Of a stretch of 64,000 nucleotides of DNA, positions 46,335-57,505 are shown piece after piece. The DNA comes from Lotus japonicus (lineage: Eukaryota > Streptophyta > Magnoliopsida > Fabales > Fabaceae), in NCBI RefSeq assembly GCF_012489685.1, contig NC_080043.1:84832292-84896291 (forward strand). Reading direction: 5' to 3'. The notes beneath the pieces were generated by a model. The model ran no database searches. It was not told where the DNA came from and saw only the letters and a list, made by a program, of their open reading frames with translations. Each line of letters opens with the position of its first letter. The stretch's first letter is position 1. Made by a program: the position numbers and the translations under genes.

Positions 46335-47660
46335 TGTTGGTAAATCCGCAAGTGTACGGAATCCACCCGGTTTTAAATATCGAACCACAGGGATTGTGAG
46401 TGAAGAGATTCGGTTCAAGCTTTGAGTTTGAAGGTTTGTTTTATTGAGGCAAACATATGACGAAATAGTAATAAGGAAAAAGAAAATATAAATTCAAAAA
46501 TGAAACAGAGAATGAAAAGAAAGAGTGATTTACTTTGGGTTCTTGCTCAACCAATCAATTCAAGCACATCATTCTAAGCACATGTTCTCATAAATTTCTC
46601 CTTGATGTTATAGCCTAAGCAACTACCTATCGATGCCTCGCATAGATAATTCTTTCAAACCAAAAGATAAGCCCAATTCCTTGTGTACTTAAAACATTTG
46701 TTTGAAGCATAAAGATTATAAAGTTCAGGCCAACAAACCTCAACCCTTCCTCTATTCCTAGTAGCAAGTATAGAAGAGGTAATCCCATAACAAGTCCATA
46801 ATCTATAACAAACTTCCGTTCTATTATAGAAAAGCATAAAGCTAGCACATGTTCTAACTTGAAACATAAAGCATGGATATGGGATTCAAGGAAAGAAGAA
46901 GAACAAGTGGGAAAGAACTTAAGATTATAACTCAAAAGGAAAAGTCTTACAAGAAAACCAAAGTAAAAGAAGAGAGATTAGCCAAGCATGGCAAGAGCCA
47001 TGCTTGGCTAAGAACCTTGAACACAAGCTTGGAAGCCCTCTTTCACTCTCCTAGATGATCCTCTACCTCTGAATTTTACAAAGTATCAAAAGATATCAAA
47101 GATTCCAAAAGAAAATGACTAAAATCCTATTTATAGGCAAAATTCCCGAGTCTGGGCTGTTCCGGGCGCTCAGGCGCCAATTCAGAGCGCCTGAGCGCCA
47201 ATTCCATCCTGAAAACATGCTCTCTGGAGCTAATTGGCGCCTACCCAGCGCCTGCCAACGCCTAGGCGCTCCAGCTCGCTTGGAAAAGACTCTTTGGCTT
47301 CTGTAACTCCTCTTTCAATCCTCTTTAAGTCCTCCTTCAATTCCATGCTTCTTGGCCTTCTATTACCTTCAGTTTCTGCTCTCCAAACCTAACCAACAAG
47401 TCATGGAAGAATCTAGAAGCTCAAAGAGCTCATTAGCACAAGAGGTCCTTCATAAAACAAAAGAAAATCATGCAAGTCCTAAACTTAACTTAAAATGCAA
47501 GAAAACTCCCTATAAAACTACAAAATTACCAAAACAAAACAAAGACTCAAGAAAAGATAAAAATGCATGAGAATGCATGAAACACTACATGAGACACAAG
47601 AAAAAGACTCAAAACCTACAAGTAAAAACCCTAAAAACATCATATAAACCCGGGTCATCA
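46335..47660 (-). mobile_element. Solo LTR, TGATGACCCGGG family (copy A)
   Basis: On the minus strand it starts TGATGACCCGGG and ends CCAACA. It is flanked by GCTCC (46330-46334 and 47661-47665). At 1,326 bp with no coding region, a solo LTR is the simplest reading. A minus-strand TATA box, CCTATAAATAGG, lies at 47126-47137. Confidence 0.8.
47164..47271 (-). repeat. GGCGC/GCGCC motif cluster upstream of the LTR TATA box
   Basis: Eight or so GCGCC/GGCGC/GCGCT units lie in about 110 bp, several paired as small palindromes (CAGGCGCC, GCGCCTGAGCGCC). They sit just upstream of the minus-strand TATA box of copy A, where U3 enhancers would be expected. Confidence 0.6.
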
Positions 47661-47881
47661 GCTCCTCACCGCCTAATAGCGTTAAGCGCCCAAACAACAA
47701 GTAGCAAACAGAAAGGGTTAACTCTATGCAATTATCACGTATAAAAGAGAAAAGCATGTTATTGAAATTCAATTACAAAACATGGTAATTTAAAATCACC
47801 GTTTAATTCGACAACATAGGGTCAGATGTTAGTTCCCTATAATGCAACTATATGCCGCTAGCAAAAATGGATCGATCAATC

Positions 47882-48215
47882 ACGTCTCGCAAGACGGGAC
47901 AATGATAGGACCACACCTCCTCATCGCCACTTATAGCGTCATACATGACGGGACAATCATAGGACCACACCTCCTGATCGCCACTTAAGCGTCACACAAG
48001 ACGGGACAATCATAGGACCACACCTCCTGATCGCCACTTAGCATCACTATGGACGGGACAATCGCGTGGGACCACACCCACCTCATCGCCACTTTAGAAC
48101 ATCTCGAAAGATGAGACAATCTCGTGGGACCACACCCACCTCATTGCCACTTTATAACGCCTCGAAAGACGAGACAATCACGTGGGACCACACCCACCTC
48201 ATTGCCCATTTTCCT
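47882..48215 (+). repeat. Tandem repeat, about six units of 55-60 bp
   Basis: Each unit contains GACGGGACAAT (or GACGAGACAAT), GGACCACACC and CATTGCCACTT-like blocks. Units drift from left to right: early ones have CATAGGACC, later ones CGTGGGACC. The repeat lies in the large solo LTR. Confidence 0.85.
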
Positions 48216-48740
48216 ATATGCCAAGTCAGTCAACGACAATTTCCAAACCAATAATCAACTCAGAATAACCACATGTTATTCATAATTTCAACAATAACCA
48301 ATGGCTGAAGCCCAGAAAACATTTAGCAGAAGCCTCAGAAACGAAAGTGTAATCAAATATATATCACAGTAAAACAAGTGAACTTCGCAATCAAATTAAA
48401 CACTTTCATCTCAAACACATGCAGTGAAATTAAAGTAGGTAAGGCTCAAGGACACTTCTATACTGAGTTACCCTTACCTTCGTGAGTAGTGCATAGAAGT
48501 TGCGAACCTCGTGATCTTTTAGATCTTAGAAAATTATTTGCTTTCGTAAAGCTAAGCTTCAAGATCCTAACTTCCGCTCCAAAACTCAAGAATCTCCTCC
48601 CACTCAAAACATACACTCTAAAATTTTCACCAAAAACTAATTCACTCAAATAGCATTTACTCAAATAGCTAATGCTATATAATGTCGATATGAAGTGAGA
48701 ATATAGCTCTATGTGCGTGTTGCACTGATAATGAGTTCAT

Positions 48741-49004
48741 GGCCCCGTTTGGAAAAACAGCTTAATTAAGCGCTTATGGTTAGAAGCGCTTATGATATAA
48801 GCGCTTATTCATAAGCTATTTTTAAAAATTTATTGAAGTAAATTAAAAATAAGTTGTATATAAGCATAAACTGTTTTTCATAAGCTGTCCTGAGTAGCTT
48901 ATGAAAATAAGCAGGCCATAAGCTGTTTGCATAAGTTCTCCTAAACACTGACATAAGAGCTTATGCTGTCAGATAAGCTCAAATAAGCTCTTCCAAACTG
49001 AGCC
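48741..49004. mobile_element. MITE with GGCCCCGTTTGGAA ends
   Basis: The left end is GGCCCCGTTTGGAA and the reverse complement of the right end is GGCTCAGTTTGGAA. CAT flanks both sides (48738-48740 and 49005-49007). The interior is full of AGCGCTTAT and CATAAGCT motifs in both orientations. At 264 bp it is non-coding. The superfamily is uncertain. Confidence 0.65.
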
Positions 49005-50109
49005 CATATCAAAAGATCACTACATATCTTGCCTTTTAGAGGCTTCAAAAGATAATAAATTAATGGAATATCATGCTGAAGAAGATATGAACGACAGCAA
49101 GAAGGATTTGTGAGTGGCTAGATTAGAGGGCCCTTGGTTTGAGGTGTCAAGTGGTGATAGATTGTAGGCTATGTGTTGTCAAGAGAATAGACAATGACTC
49201 AGCACTTAAAGTTAAGTGTCATGCTTGGGAAAACTTTAAGAACCTGGTTGAATGCCACGCAAAGAATAGATTGAAGAATTTAAGTTATATAATATACTAC
49301 TGGTATTGAGAGTGAATATCCGTATGAGATAATTTTGGTAGTGTAGGATTTAACTCATAGAGTTATAGAAAAAATATTAGAAAGATGAATCATCATCGTT
49401 AAAATTATTAGGAACTCTATGATATAATTTATGATCACTTTGAGTAAATTTAAGTGATCAAGTGTAGAAGTGTTAACAAGTTATATAAAGATATATATAT
49501 TAAACTTTCTGGCAGCATTCTTCTTTCTTTCTCTATTTTAAGTCACTTACGTGATTCTTATTCTTTTTTTTTTTCTTCTAAACTTTCAATTTTTCTTTTC
49601 TATTATTTATTTGTTTAGAAAATAATAATAATATTAATAATACACTCATTTATATAAACCCGCAAGACACAATTAACATGTTAACTTAAGTTTAATAACG
49701 CTTATCGCTATTGAACCGATAAATAATTAGTTAATTAATCGCATAGATTATCCGAGTCTTACATTCCCGGTCTTCAAGGCGTTAGCGAATTCCTATAAAG
49801 ACTTCAAGGATCAGTTCTTTCGGGTGGCGCCGACTACGCATCCCCCATATTGGTGGTTTGAGAGGGGGTCGAGCGGGGGAACGCGTCCACGCTTCCCATT
49901 GACTTGGAACGCTGCTCATTATGAGGAGAAGGTGACTTCGTTCAGTTTTACGAACGAAGGTGCGTTGTCAGAGGCTGATGTGGCCTTCAAACGTCTTTTA
50001 ACGGAAGCGATTCGTTATATTCCCGAGGGTGAAAAGAAAATCCCCGTCCGTCCCCTCCGTTGTTACGATTTATGTTCCTTTAGCGATCGGAGGAACGCTA
50101 AAAAGCTGC

Positions 50110-50191
50110 GTAAGTGGTTATTTTGTTGTTTTCCTTTTTGCTAATTATCCCATTTCCTTTGTTTATAACTTTATCTTTGCGGTTGCGCAAG
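50110..50191 (+). other. Probable intron of the Tat antisense gene
   Basis: An 82-bp T-rich stretch that starts GTAAGT and ends GCAAG between two coding blocks. The reading frame does not join cleanly, consistent with a decayed gene. Confidence 0.45.
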
Positions 50192-50549
50192 TGCTATGGC
50201 GGACATCGACCGAGACTTGCTGGAAGCGCTGCAAATGGCCGACGAGGCATCAACGAACGATGAGGGGGATCAGGGAAATGAGACTCCCAGAGACGAAGGG
50301 CAGGGAGAAGATGGTCAGCCGGGCCCTGACTCCGAGTAGCAGGTGGGGGACGAAGAAGAAGGGTTTGGATCGTTCCCCTGACCTGAGGGTGATCCCACAA
50401 AGACTCCGCTGGGGGCCACTCGAGGGGTTGGCTCCGCTTCCAAGGGGTCCGCTTCGGGGAACCGTGATTCCGTCCCCGTCCGACATGAGGAGGTGCTTCG
50501 GGACCCAGCTACGAAAAGGCGTTGTGTTGATCCCGACCAACCCGGTCAC

Positions 50550-52350
50550 TGATGAAAGGATATTTAATGAAGAAGTTTTCCTCCACTAACTACTATCAAA
50601 TCCCTTTCAAGACTCAATCGCAGTATAGTATCGGGTTTTGTCGTCTCCACATGGATTGTGTTGCTACGTATTAATCTCACTAGCTAGACATTGTTTGAAA
50701 AATTTAACCATGATATGTGTTTTATTTAAATTTCAATAAGGAAAAAGATAAATAAAGCGATAAAAGAAGTTTTACGGAGGCAAACAAAGAAGAAAATGTA
50801 TTTGAAAAATGAGTTCACTTGACTTACAACTTATTCTCAACCAATATACTCTTATAAGATGAAATTCACATTTAAGATGCGGATAATAGTTATTCACCCA
50901 CTAATTTCTTAGCTAAGCGAATCTACGCATTAAGAACCTAGCCTTAATCTCCTAAGCCCTGGTGATCATAAAAGGAGCATTATATCACATACCTACTCGA
51001 TAAGACATTCCCAAGCTCTGTTCCTAACCCAAGAAGTTAATGTCCTAGTGGATAGAATCTCTGCCTGTCACTTAAGAAATCTTAATAGTTACTACTAGAT
51101 AATCCTATCCTAGAGAGGTGAGTATCCTGACTTGTCACTCGGTATAGATCTTTTTCCCAACTCATGATATTCATACCTAAGAGTTAATGTCTCCTATTGT
51201 CACCTAGAAAACCTAAACCCTGCCTAAGACATGCCTTTCTTAAGATGACTGATGCAAGGGTGGTTTCTCTCATTAACTAAATTCACACCAACTTCTCAAT
51301 TGTCATGCAAATCCTAAAAAACATCCTATTGGCAAAAGATACATGAACGCGCAAAGAGAATTAATAACCTAAGACATAGGAATTTTTTCCCTTTATATGA
51401 ACTAAGTCTACATTAACCCATATCAATTTCCCAATCTATTTACGAATTAATATAAACCCTTAAAATTATCAATCGACCAATGGAAGCATTAAGCATAGAG
51501 AAATACGCCAAATAATGAAAATTCATACTTATAATTGCATAAAAGTATAATGAACAAGAAAGAAAATCAAATTAAGTCATTCCAAATACCAAAAGAGAGT
51601 CAACACAAAAATAGGTAAAGAGAAAAGTAAAACCCAAAATAGAACGGAGCCATGGACGTCCGGAGAAGCTGTCACCTCCTCCATGGCCCTGACATCGGCC
51701 CTCAAGGGCCTAACCTTCCTCTCCACCAAGCAAGTGCCTCCAAGAGTCTCTCAAGAGTTTATTAGGTTTAGAAGAAGAGAAAAGATGAAAAGGATCCTAA
51801 AAAAATAGGTTAAAAACTGATTTTATAGTGATTTTCGTATTCTATGCGTTTCTTGTCTTTTCTGCAGCAGCTTATGTTCCTGTGTATTCACGTGCACTCT
51901 AAACCGGTGCACCCGCTCCCATCTGGACGTTGATCTCTTGAGTAGCTACGTGGCGCGATCAGATGCGCGGGCACACCTTAAGCTCGTGGACACGTGGCGC
52001 ACTGGATAACAGCTCCATTCCAACTGCATATTTTCTTTTTCTTTTTCCTTTTTTTCTGATTTTCTCTCTCTTCTCCAATCTTCTCCTAAAATAACAATAA
52101 AATAAAATTAATAGAAGATAAAAATAAGATAAAAACTTAAAATAAACTTATCTATTCCTAAATTAAAGTAAATAAATCTTAATAATATCTAGAAAATAAT
52201 ATAAAATATAGAAAAATACTAAAACTTAATAAAAATATTAAAATGCATGAAATAAGCCTAAAGTGTCCTAAAATGAATGAAATATCCTAAAAATTATACT
52301 AAACTACATGCAAATAAGCTAGGAAAATAGCCTTAAATCCCGGGTCATCA
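50550..52350 (-). mobile_element. Solo LTR, TGATGACCCGGG family (copy B)
   Basis: An 1,801-bp element that starts TGATGACCCGGG on the minus strand and ends TTTCATCA. It is flanked by GTCAC (50545-50549 and 52351-52355). It shares the first 12 bases and some 3'-end layout with copy A but is otherwise different. CTATAAAAT on the minus strand near 51820 is a likely TATA box. No coding sequence was seen. Confidence 0.8.
51889..51996 (-). promoter_or_regulatory. ACGTG (G-box/ABRE-like) cluster in copy B U3
   Basis: CACGTG at 51889-51894, TACGTGGCGCG at 51947-51957 and CACGTGGCGC at 51991-52000 lie 60-180 bp upstream of the minus-strand TATA box. Such ACGT-core sites bind bZIP factors in plants. 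Confidence 0.5.
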
Positions 52351-53260
52351 GTCACCAGACCGACGGTCAGAGTTCCAAGGCTGAGTGGTGGCTCCCCGGA
52401 GGGTCATTGTGATGTGGGGCCCCGAGGCGGCGAACAGTGTGGAGCACTTGGAGCATATCGATGACCTGGTGCTCACTGAGAGCGACCAGACGTACCTGGG
52501 CGATCAAGAGCCCTATGATCACTTGAACTACGCCTTGCGAAGCTCGCTCAAGATTTCCTCCGTTGTTCGCTATATCCAGCAGTCTATGTTGCCAGAAATG
52601 GAAGACCTGAGGGCGAAGGAGGAGGAGGCTGACCGGTTGATCAAGTGAATGAATGAGGAGCTGAAGGGGGGTGTCTCTGCGATTGAGGAGTTGAACAAGG
52701 CGTTGGATGTCGGTAATGCTGAGAAGGAGCAATTGGGGAAGAAGGTGATGACCGGAGAGGCCACCCTCAAGGACTTGGGGGCGATTGAAGATGGCGGAGC
52801 AAGAACTGGCAGAAGAGAAGGCTGCCCGCCTGCTGGAGCTCGAGCAGATTGCCACTCTGAAGAAAGAGAAGAGCGAGCTTGAAGCGAAGGTCGCCTCGCT
52901 GGAGGCTGACAAGAAGAGGATAGGGGTCACCGTGTCGAAGATTAACAAAGCATCCTTCAGCAATGCGGTGAGCCAGCTTTCGGTTGTCAATCCGGGTTTA
53001 AATGTGGGACCGGTCGGCTACAAGAAGGTTGTCTCGGGGGGAAAGATCGGAACATTCGATGCCAAGGGGAACTTCACCCCGACCTACCCGCCGGAAGCAG
53101 CTCCCTGAGCGGAAATTTATGTTATTTTGTCTAAGTGTTTTGTTTGCTCTTTTGAACGATTGTAATAGCTTAGTTCTTGAACAATTGTAATAGTAACTAT
53201 TTTCGTTTGGAATGTTATGAACTTTTCTATTGGGTTTATTTTATAGTCATGTCTTATTTC

Positions 53261-53412
53261 GCGTGTCCGGTTGGGTCTTTGCTTAGCGTGTCCGGTAGTA
53301 CTTTTTAATTATCGCGTCCGGTGGATCTTGTAATTATTGTGCCTGGTGGTCCTTTTAATTATCGTGCCCGGTGGGTCTTTTAATTATCGTGTCCAGTGGG
53401 TCTTTTAATTAT
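53261..53412 (+). repeat. 26-27-bp tandem repeat between convergent genes
   Basis: Five to six imperfect units of the form TTTTAATTATCGTGCCCGGTGGGTC. It lies in the 510-bp gap between the 3' ends of the antisense gene (53108) and pol (53619), which face each other. Confidence 0.8.
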
Positions 53413-53618
53413 AATCGTTCGTGTCGATCCGTGCTCGTAAGGGAGATATGTAAACAAAACGTTCCTTCTCGTTTCTTCATTTAAAAGCATAAGGTTTTCT
53501 TTTGCGTACAAGAGGGAAGAGTGGGTATAGACCCTTGATTCGAAAAAAGAAAGTTAGAAACAGCAAAAGGTACTCGAAAGTACTGGACGGTTGAGCTGTC
53601 TTCGTCAGCCGGACGGGG

Positions 53619-56600
53619 CTAGCTGTAGTAGCGACTCAGGTTGGCGGCGTTCCAAGTTCGCGGGATTTCTTCCCCGGAGAGCGTTTCCAGTTTGTAGGCT
53701 CCAGTGTCGGTTGCTTCAGTGACTCGGTATGGGCCTTCCCAGTTGGCAGCTAGCTTTCCTCTTTCGGTCGCGCGAGCTCCGTTGCTAGCCTTGCGGAGGA
53801 CTAAGTCCCCGGGCGAGAACGCACAGGAGACGACCTTCTTGTTGTAGCGGATGGCAGCGTGCTACTTTGCAATTAGCTCTCGGCAATTAGCAATCACTCT
53901 CCTTTTCGTGAGGAGGTCGAGGTCCTCTTCGATGAGTTGGTTGTTCGCCACCGGGTCAAAGTCGAGGGTGCGGGCGCTCGGTTCCCCTATTTCCGCTGGT
54001 ATGACCGCCTCAGTCCCGAATGTCAGGCAGAAAGGGCTCTCCCCGGTAGTTGAGTGCGGGGTGGTGCGGTACGCCCACAGGACGTGATCGAGCTACTCCG
54101 CCCAGTTTCCTTTAGCGCTGTCCAGCCTCTTCCTGAGTCCCCTGAGTATGACCCGGTTTGCGGCTTCCGCCTGTCCGTTCGTTTGGGGGTGCTCGATTGA
54201 AGTGAAGTGCTGCTTGATATGCAACCCACTCACCAATTCCCTGAATCCCTTGGAGGTAAACTGAGTGCCATTGTCGGTAATCAGGACCCTAGGCACTCCA
54301 AATCTGCTGATGACGTTCCTGTAAAAGAAGCGTTGAATGCAGGCAGAGGTGATTGTGGCGAGGGGCTCTGCCTTAATCCAATTGGTGAAGTAGTCCACCG
54401 CGATTACCAAGTGCTTCAATTGCCCCAATGCGGTGTTGAAGGGCCCTAGGAGATCCATCCCCCATTGGTGGAAAAGCCAGCGGGACACCAGAGATGAGAT
54501 GCACTCAGGGGGAGCTAGTCGGAGGTCGGCGTGCCTTTGGCACGGATCGCATTGTCTGACGTGCTCGGCCGCGTCCTTCTCCATTGTGGGCCAGAATTAT
54601 CCGGCTCGGAGCACCTTTCTTGCTAGTGAGCGTCCTTCAGGGTGATTCCTACAGCTAGCCTCATGGATTTCTACGAGGACGTAGTTCGCGCTCTCCTTGG
54701 ACAAACATTTGAGGAGAGGGGTGGAGAACCCCCTTTTGAAGAGGTCATCGTTGATGATGGTGTACCAAGACGTGCATCTAGTTAATTTCTTGGCCTCGAG
54801 TCCGCTGGGTGGCAACCAACCGGTTGTGAGGTACTTGACGATAGGAGTCCTTCAGTCTTCGTCTTGGCTAATGCTCAGGTTTGTCTGTTCCGTTAGACGG
54901 TTGGGGTCTGCTACGAAAGGCAGGGCATGGGCCCCCTGAATTACAGTTCTGTTCAGCCCAGGTTTCCCGGTGCTGGAAGGTTTGGCCAAGGTGTCCGCTC
55001 GGTCGTTCTGAGCTCTTGGGACGTGGCAGAATTCCACCTTGCTGAAGGCTGTAGCGAGTCGCTTTAGGTGTGAGAGGTACTGCTCCAGAATGAGGTCTTT
55101 GGCATGGGCTCGCCATTGGCCTGGGAGACAACCAAGAGGGAATCGCAGCAGACGAGTAGGTTCTTCGCTCCCAGGTCTCGGGCAGTCACTAGGCCGGCGA
55201 TGCAGGCCTCGTATTCGGCTTCGTTGTTGGTGGTCGGGAAATTGAAACGTAGTGACTGTTCCACCACCATCCCTGTATTGCTTTGGAGGACGATTCTAGT
55301 GTCGCCCCCTTCCTTGTTACTCGAGCCGTCGACGTGGATTACCCAAGAGATCTTAGGGGGGGGTTCCTCGTCGTCCGTGAGTTCCACCAGGAAATCTGCT
55401 AAGACTTGTGCCTTGATAGCGCGTCTGGGTTCGTATCGGATGTCGTGTTCCGACAACTCGATGGACCAGCCCACCATGCGCCCAGCCAGGTCCGGTTTGT
55501 GTAGTACTTGTCTGACCGGCTGGTCTGTGTGGACGATGATGCGGTGGCACTGGAAGTACCTTCTGAGGTGCCTAGCCGTGGTCAAGAGGGTGAGAGCCAT
55601 TTTTTCGAGCATTTGGTATCGGAGCTCCGCTCCCTTCAGCGATCGGCTGACGAAGTAGACTGGTAGCTGGACTCCGGATTCTTCTCTTTCCAGGACCGAG
55701 CTCACAGCTTTGTCTCTCACCGCCAGATACAGGTACAGGGGTTCCCCCTACTTTGGGCTTGACAAGATCGGTGAGGAAGTGAGGATTTCTTTCAGCTGGG
55801 AGAAGGCTTTTTCGGCCTCCTCGGTCCAATCGAAGTTCGCTCCCTTCTTTAGTAGGTTGTAAAGAGGCAGGGCCCGCAGAGCGGCTTTGGGGAGGAACCT
55901 GCCGATTGCGGCCATGCGGCCCGCCAGCTGTTGTACTTCTTTGACTGTTCGGGGGCTCTTCATATTCATAATGCCCTGACATTTATCCGGATTCAGTTCG
56001 ATTCCCCGGTTCGTTAGCATATATCCGAGGATTTTTTCGCTCTTGACGCCGAAGGTGCACTTGTCCGAGTTAAGGCGCATGTTGTGCTTCTTCAGCTGTT
56101 CGAAGACGACTGCGAGGTCGGCGGCGTGATCGCCGCCCTTAGGGGTTTTCACAATGATGTCGTCTATGTAGACTTCTACGGATTTCCCCACCAAGTTCCC
56201 GAAAACCTTGGTCATCATCCTCTGGTAGGTGTCAACTGCGTTCTTTAGACCGAATGGGAGCATAGTGTAGCAGTATGTCCCTCGGTCAGTTATGAAAGCG
56301 GTTTTCTCCTCGTCTTCACGGTACATAGTAATCTGGTTGTACCCGGAGTAAGCGTGCATGAGGGACAGGTACTTGTACCCCGAGGAGTTGTCTACCAATG
56401 CGTCGATGCTGGGAAGGGGGAAGGGGTCCTTTGGGCATGCCTTGTTCAGGTCGGTGTAGTCGACGCACATGCGTCACTTCCCATTCGACTTCTTCACCAG
56501 GACCACATTAGAGAGCCAGGTGGTATACTTGACTTCTCGGATGATCCCGGCCTGAAGGAGCTCGCTGGTCTGTTGCTTGAACACTTCTTGCTTCTCAGTG

Positions 56601-57420
56601 CTCATCTGTCTCTTCTTCTGGGCAACCGACTTGAACTTTCTGTTTACTGCTAGCTTGGGCTGCAAAATGTTAGGTCTATGCCCGGCATATCAGCGGATGA
56701 CCATGCGAACAATTTTCCGTTATCCTCGAGTAGTTTTTCTAGTCGGGTGGACAGGTCTTTCGGGAGGTCGTGGGCTATTTTCATAACGTTCTCTGAGCGG
56801 GGCCCGACCTGGAGGGGATGAGACTCTCCGTCGGGTTTGAGGCGTTGATCCTCCCGGGACTGGTCCACCCATAGGTCGAGATCTGTCATGAAAGTACCCC
56901 CTCGGAGTTGGAAGTTCTCGTCTCGCTTTTCATGGCAGGACTTCTTTCTCTTCCGGTCTTCTCTAGCTAATCTGCAGCTGGAGTTGTAGCATCCCCTGGC
57001 CATAGTTAGGTTACCGCGTACGGCGACCACACTGCCGGCCCAGGGGTACTTAAGCATGAGGTGGTGGGTGGAAATGATGGCTCGGTAAATGTTGAGGCTT
57101 GACCTTCCGAGGATAGCGTTGTACACTGTTGGGCATTCCACCAGCAAGAAACGAGCCTTCACTGTCCTGCAAATGTCAGGGTCTCTAAGAGAGAGGAAAG
57201 TATCAAAATATCCTAAAGGAAGGACTTTTTCCCCAGTGAACCCGATCAAGTCGTGGTCGTAGGGGATCAGGTCCTTCACAGACAGGCCTAGGCTCTTATA
57301 AGCATCATAGAACATAATATCAGCGGAATTACCTGTGTTGATGAGGATTCTTCTGATCTTACTGTTTCCGATGAGGGCTTCAACCACAATCGGGTCATCT
57401 TCTTCACCAGTGTCCGCACC
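53619..57420 (-). pseudogene. Tat gypsy pol (protease-RT-RNase H x2-integrase), broken
   Basis: Protease region: LINTGNSADIMF, where the catalytic Asp of the usual DTG motif is Asn. RT: LMHAYSGYNQI with His at the first catalytic Asp, then an intact YIDD motif (about 55,170 bases left of the window's right third, near 56170). RNase H I follows (PVYFVSRSLKGAELRY). A second RNase H with HVDGSSNKEGG, NNEAEYEACIAGL and CCDSLLVV is a Tat hallmark. Integrase has HEASC..HPEGR, CDPCQRH, and D, D, E (WGMDLLGPF, ITDNGTQF, GQAEAANR), and the chromodomain-less end reads PRTWNAANLSRYYS before a stop at 53619. Frameshifts lie near 56660, 55740, 55070 and 54590. A stop at 56474-56476 interrupts the RT N-terminus and another at 54093-54095 interrupts the integrase C-terminal part. 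Confidence 0.9.
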
Positions 57421-57505
57421 ATAGTCATCCTCAGTGAAACTGATGGCTACCTTCTGCCGGGGCGGTTGGAGGAACCCGGACGAGGTATCCCCGCAGCAGA
57501 CATAA

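Larger units (their letters stand above)
44825..49763. mobile_element. Probable solo LTR (gypsy-like), itself nested
   Basis: Starts TGTAACGCCCC, ends GTCTTACA, and is flanked by TTCCC (44820-44824 and 49764-49768). It holds a TIR element, a solo LTR and a MITE. Without the first two about 2.5 kb remain, with no gag or pol. That length fits a large solo LTR. Its orientation could not be fixed. Confidence 0.75.
44260..53108 (+). pseudogene. Tat antisense ORF (putative gypsy-type transposon protein), split and broken
   Basis: A gene on the strand opposite to gag-pol. The coding pieces are 44260-44819, 49764-50549 and 52356-53108, separated by two LTR insertions whose removal restores the joins. 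The first piece starts MAGPQKKKGKVIGEG and contains a conserved DFQVDVLHHMMVAPSQLHP stretch typical of the Transposase_28 / 'putative gypsy type transposon' family. The middle includes YKDFKDQFFRVAP and an acidic region. The end is a coiled coil (KMAEQELAEEKAARLLELEQ) with a short tail. Breaks are a C-run frameshift near 44550, a TGA at 44682-44684, a TAG at 50337-50339, and stops near 52410 and 52646. A probable intron runs 50110-50191. Family assignment rests on remembered motifs. Confidence 0.7.

Noticed and set aside
47882..48215. CRISPR-like array
   Set aside because: The units are contiguous drifting tandem repeats without unique spacers, in plant nuclear DNA.
43812..53108. A separate plus-strand retrotransposon with its own LTR promoter
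   Set aside because: The TATA box and ORF suggested this, but the CAAAC duplication and collinear joins place the region inside the minus-strand Tat element.
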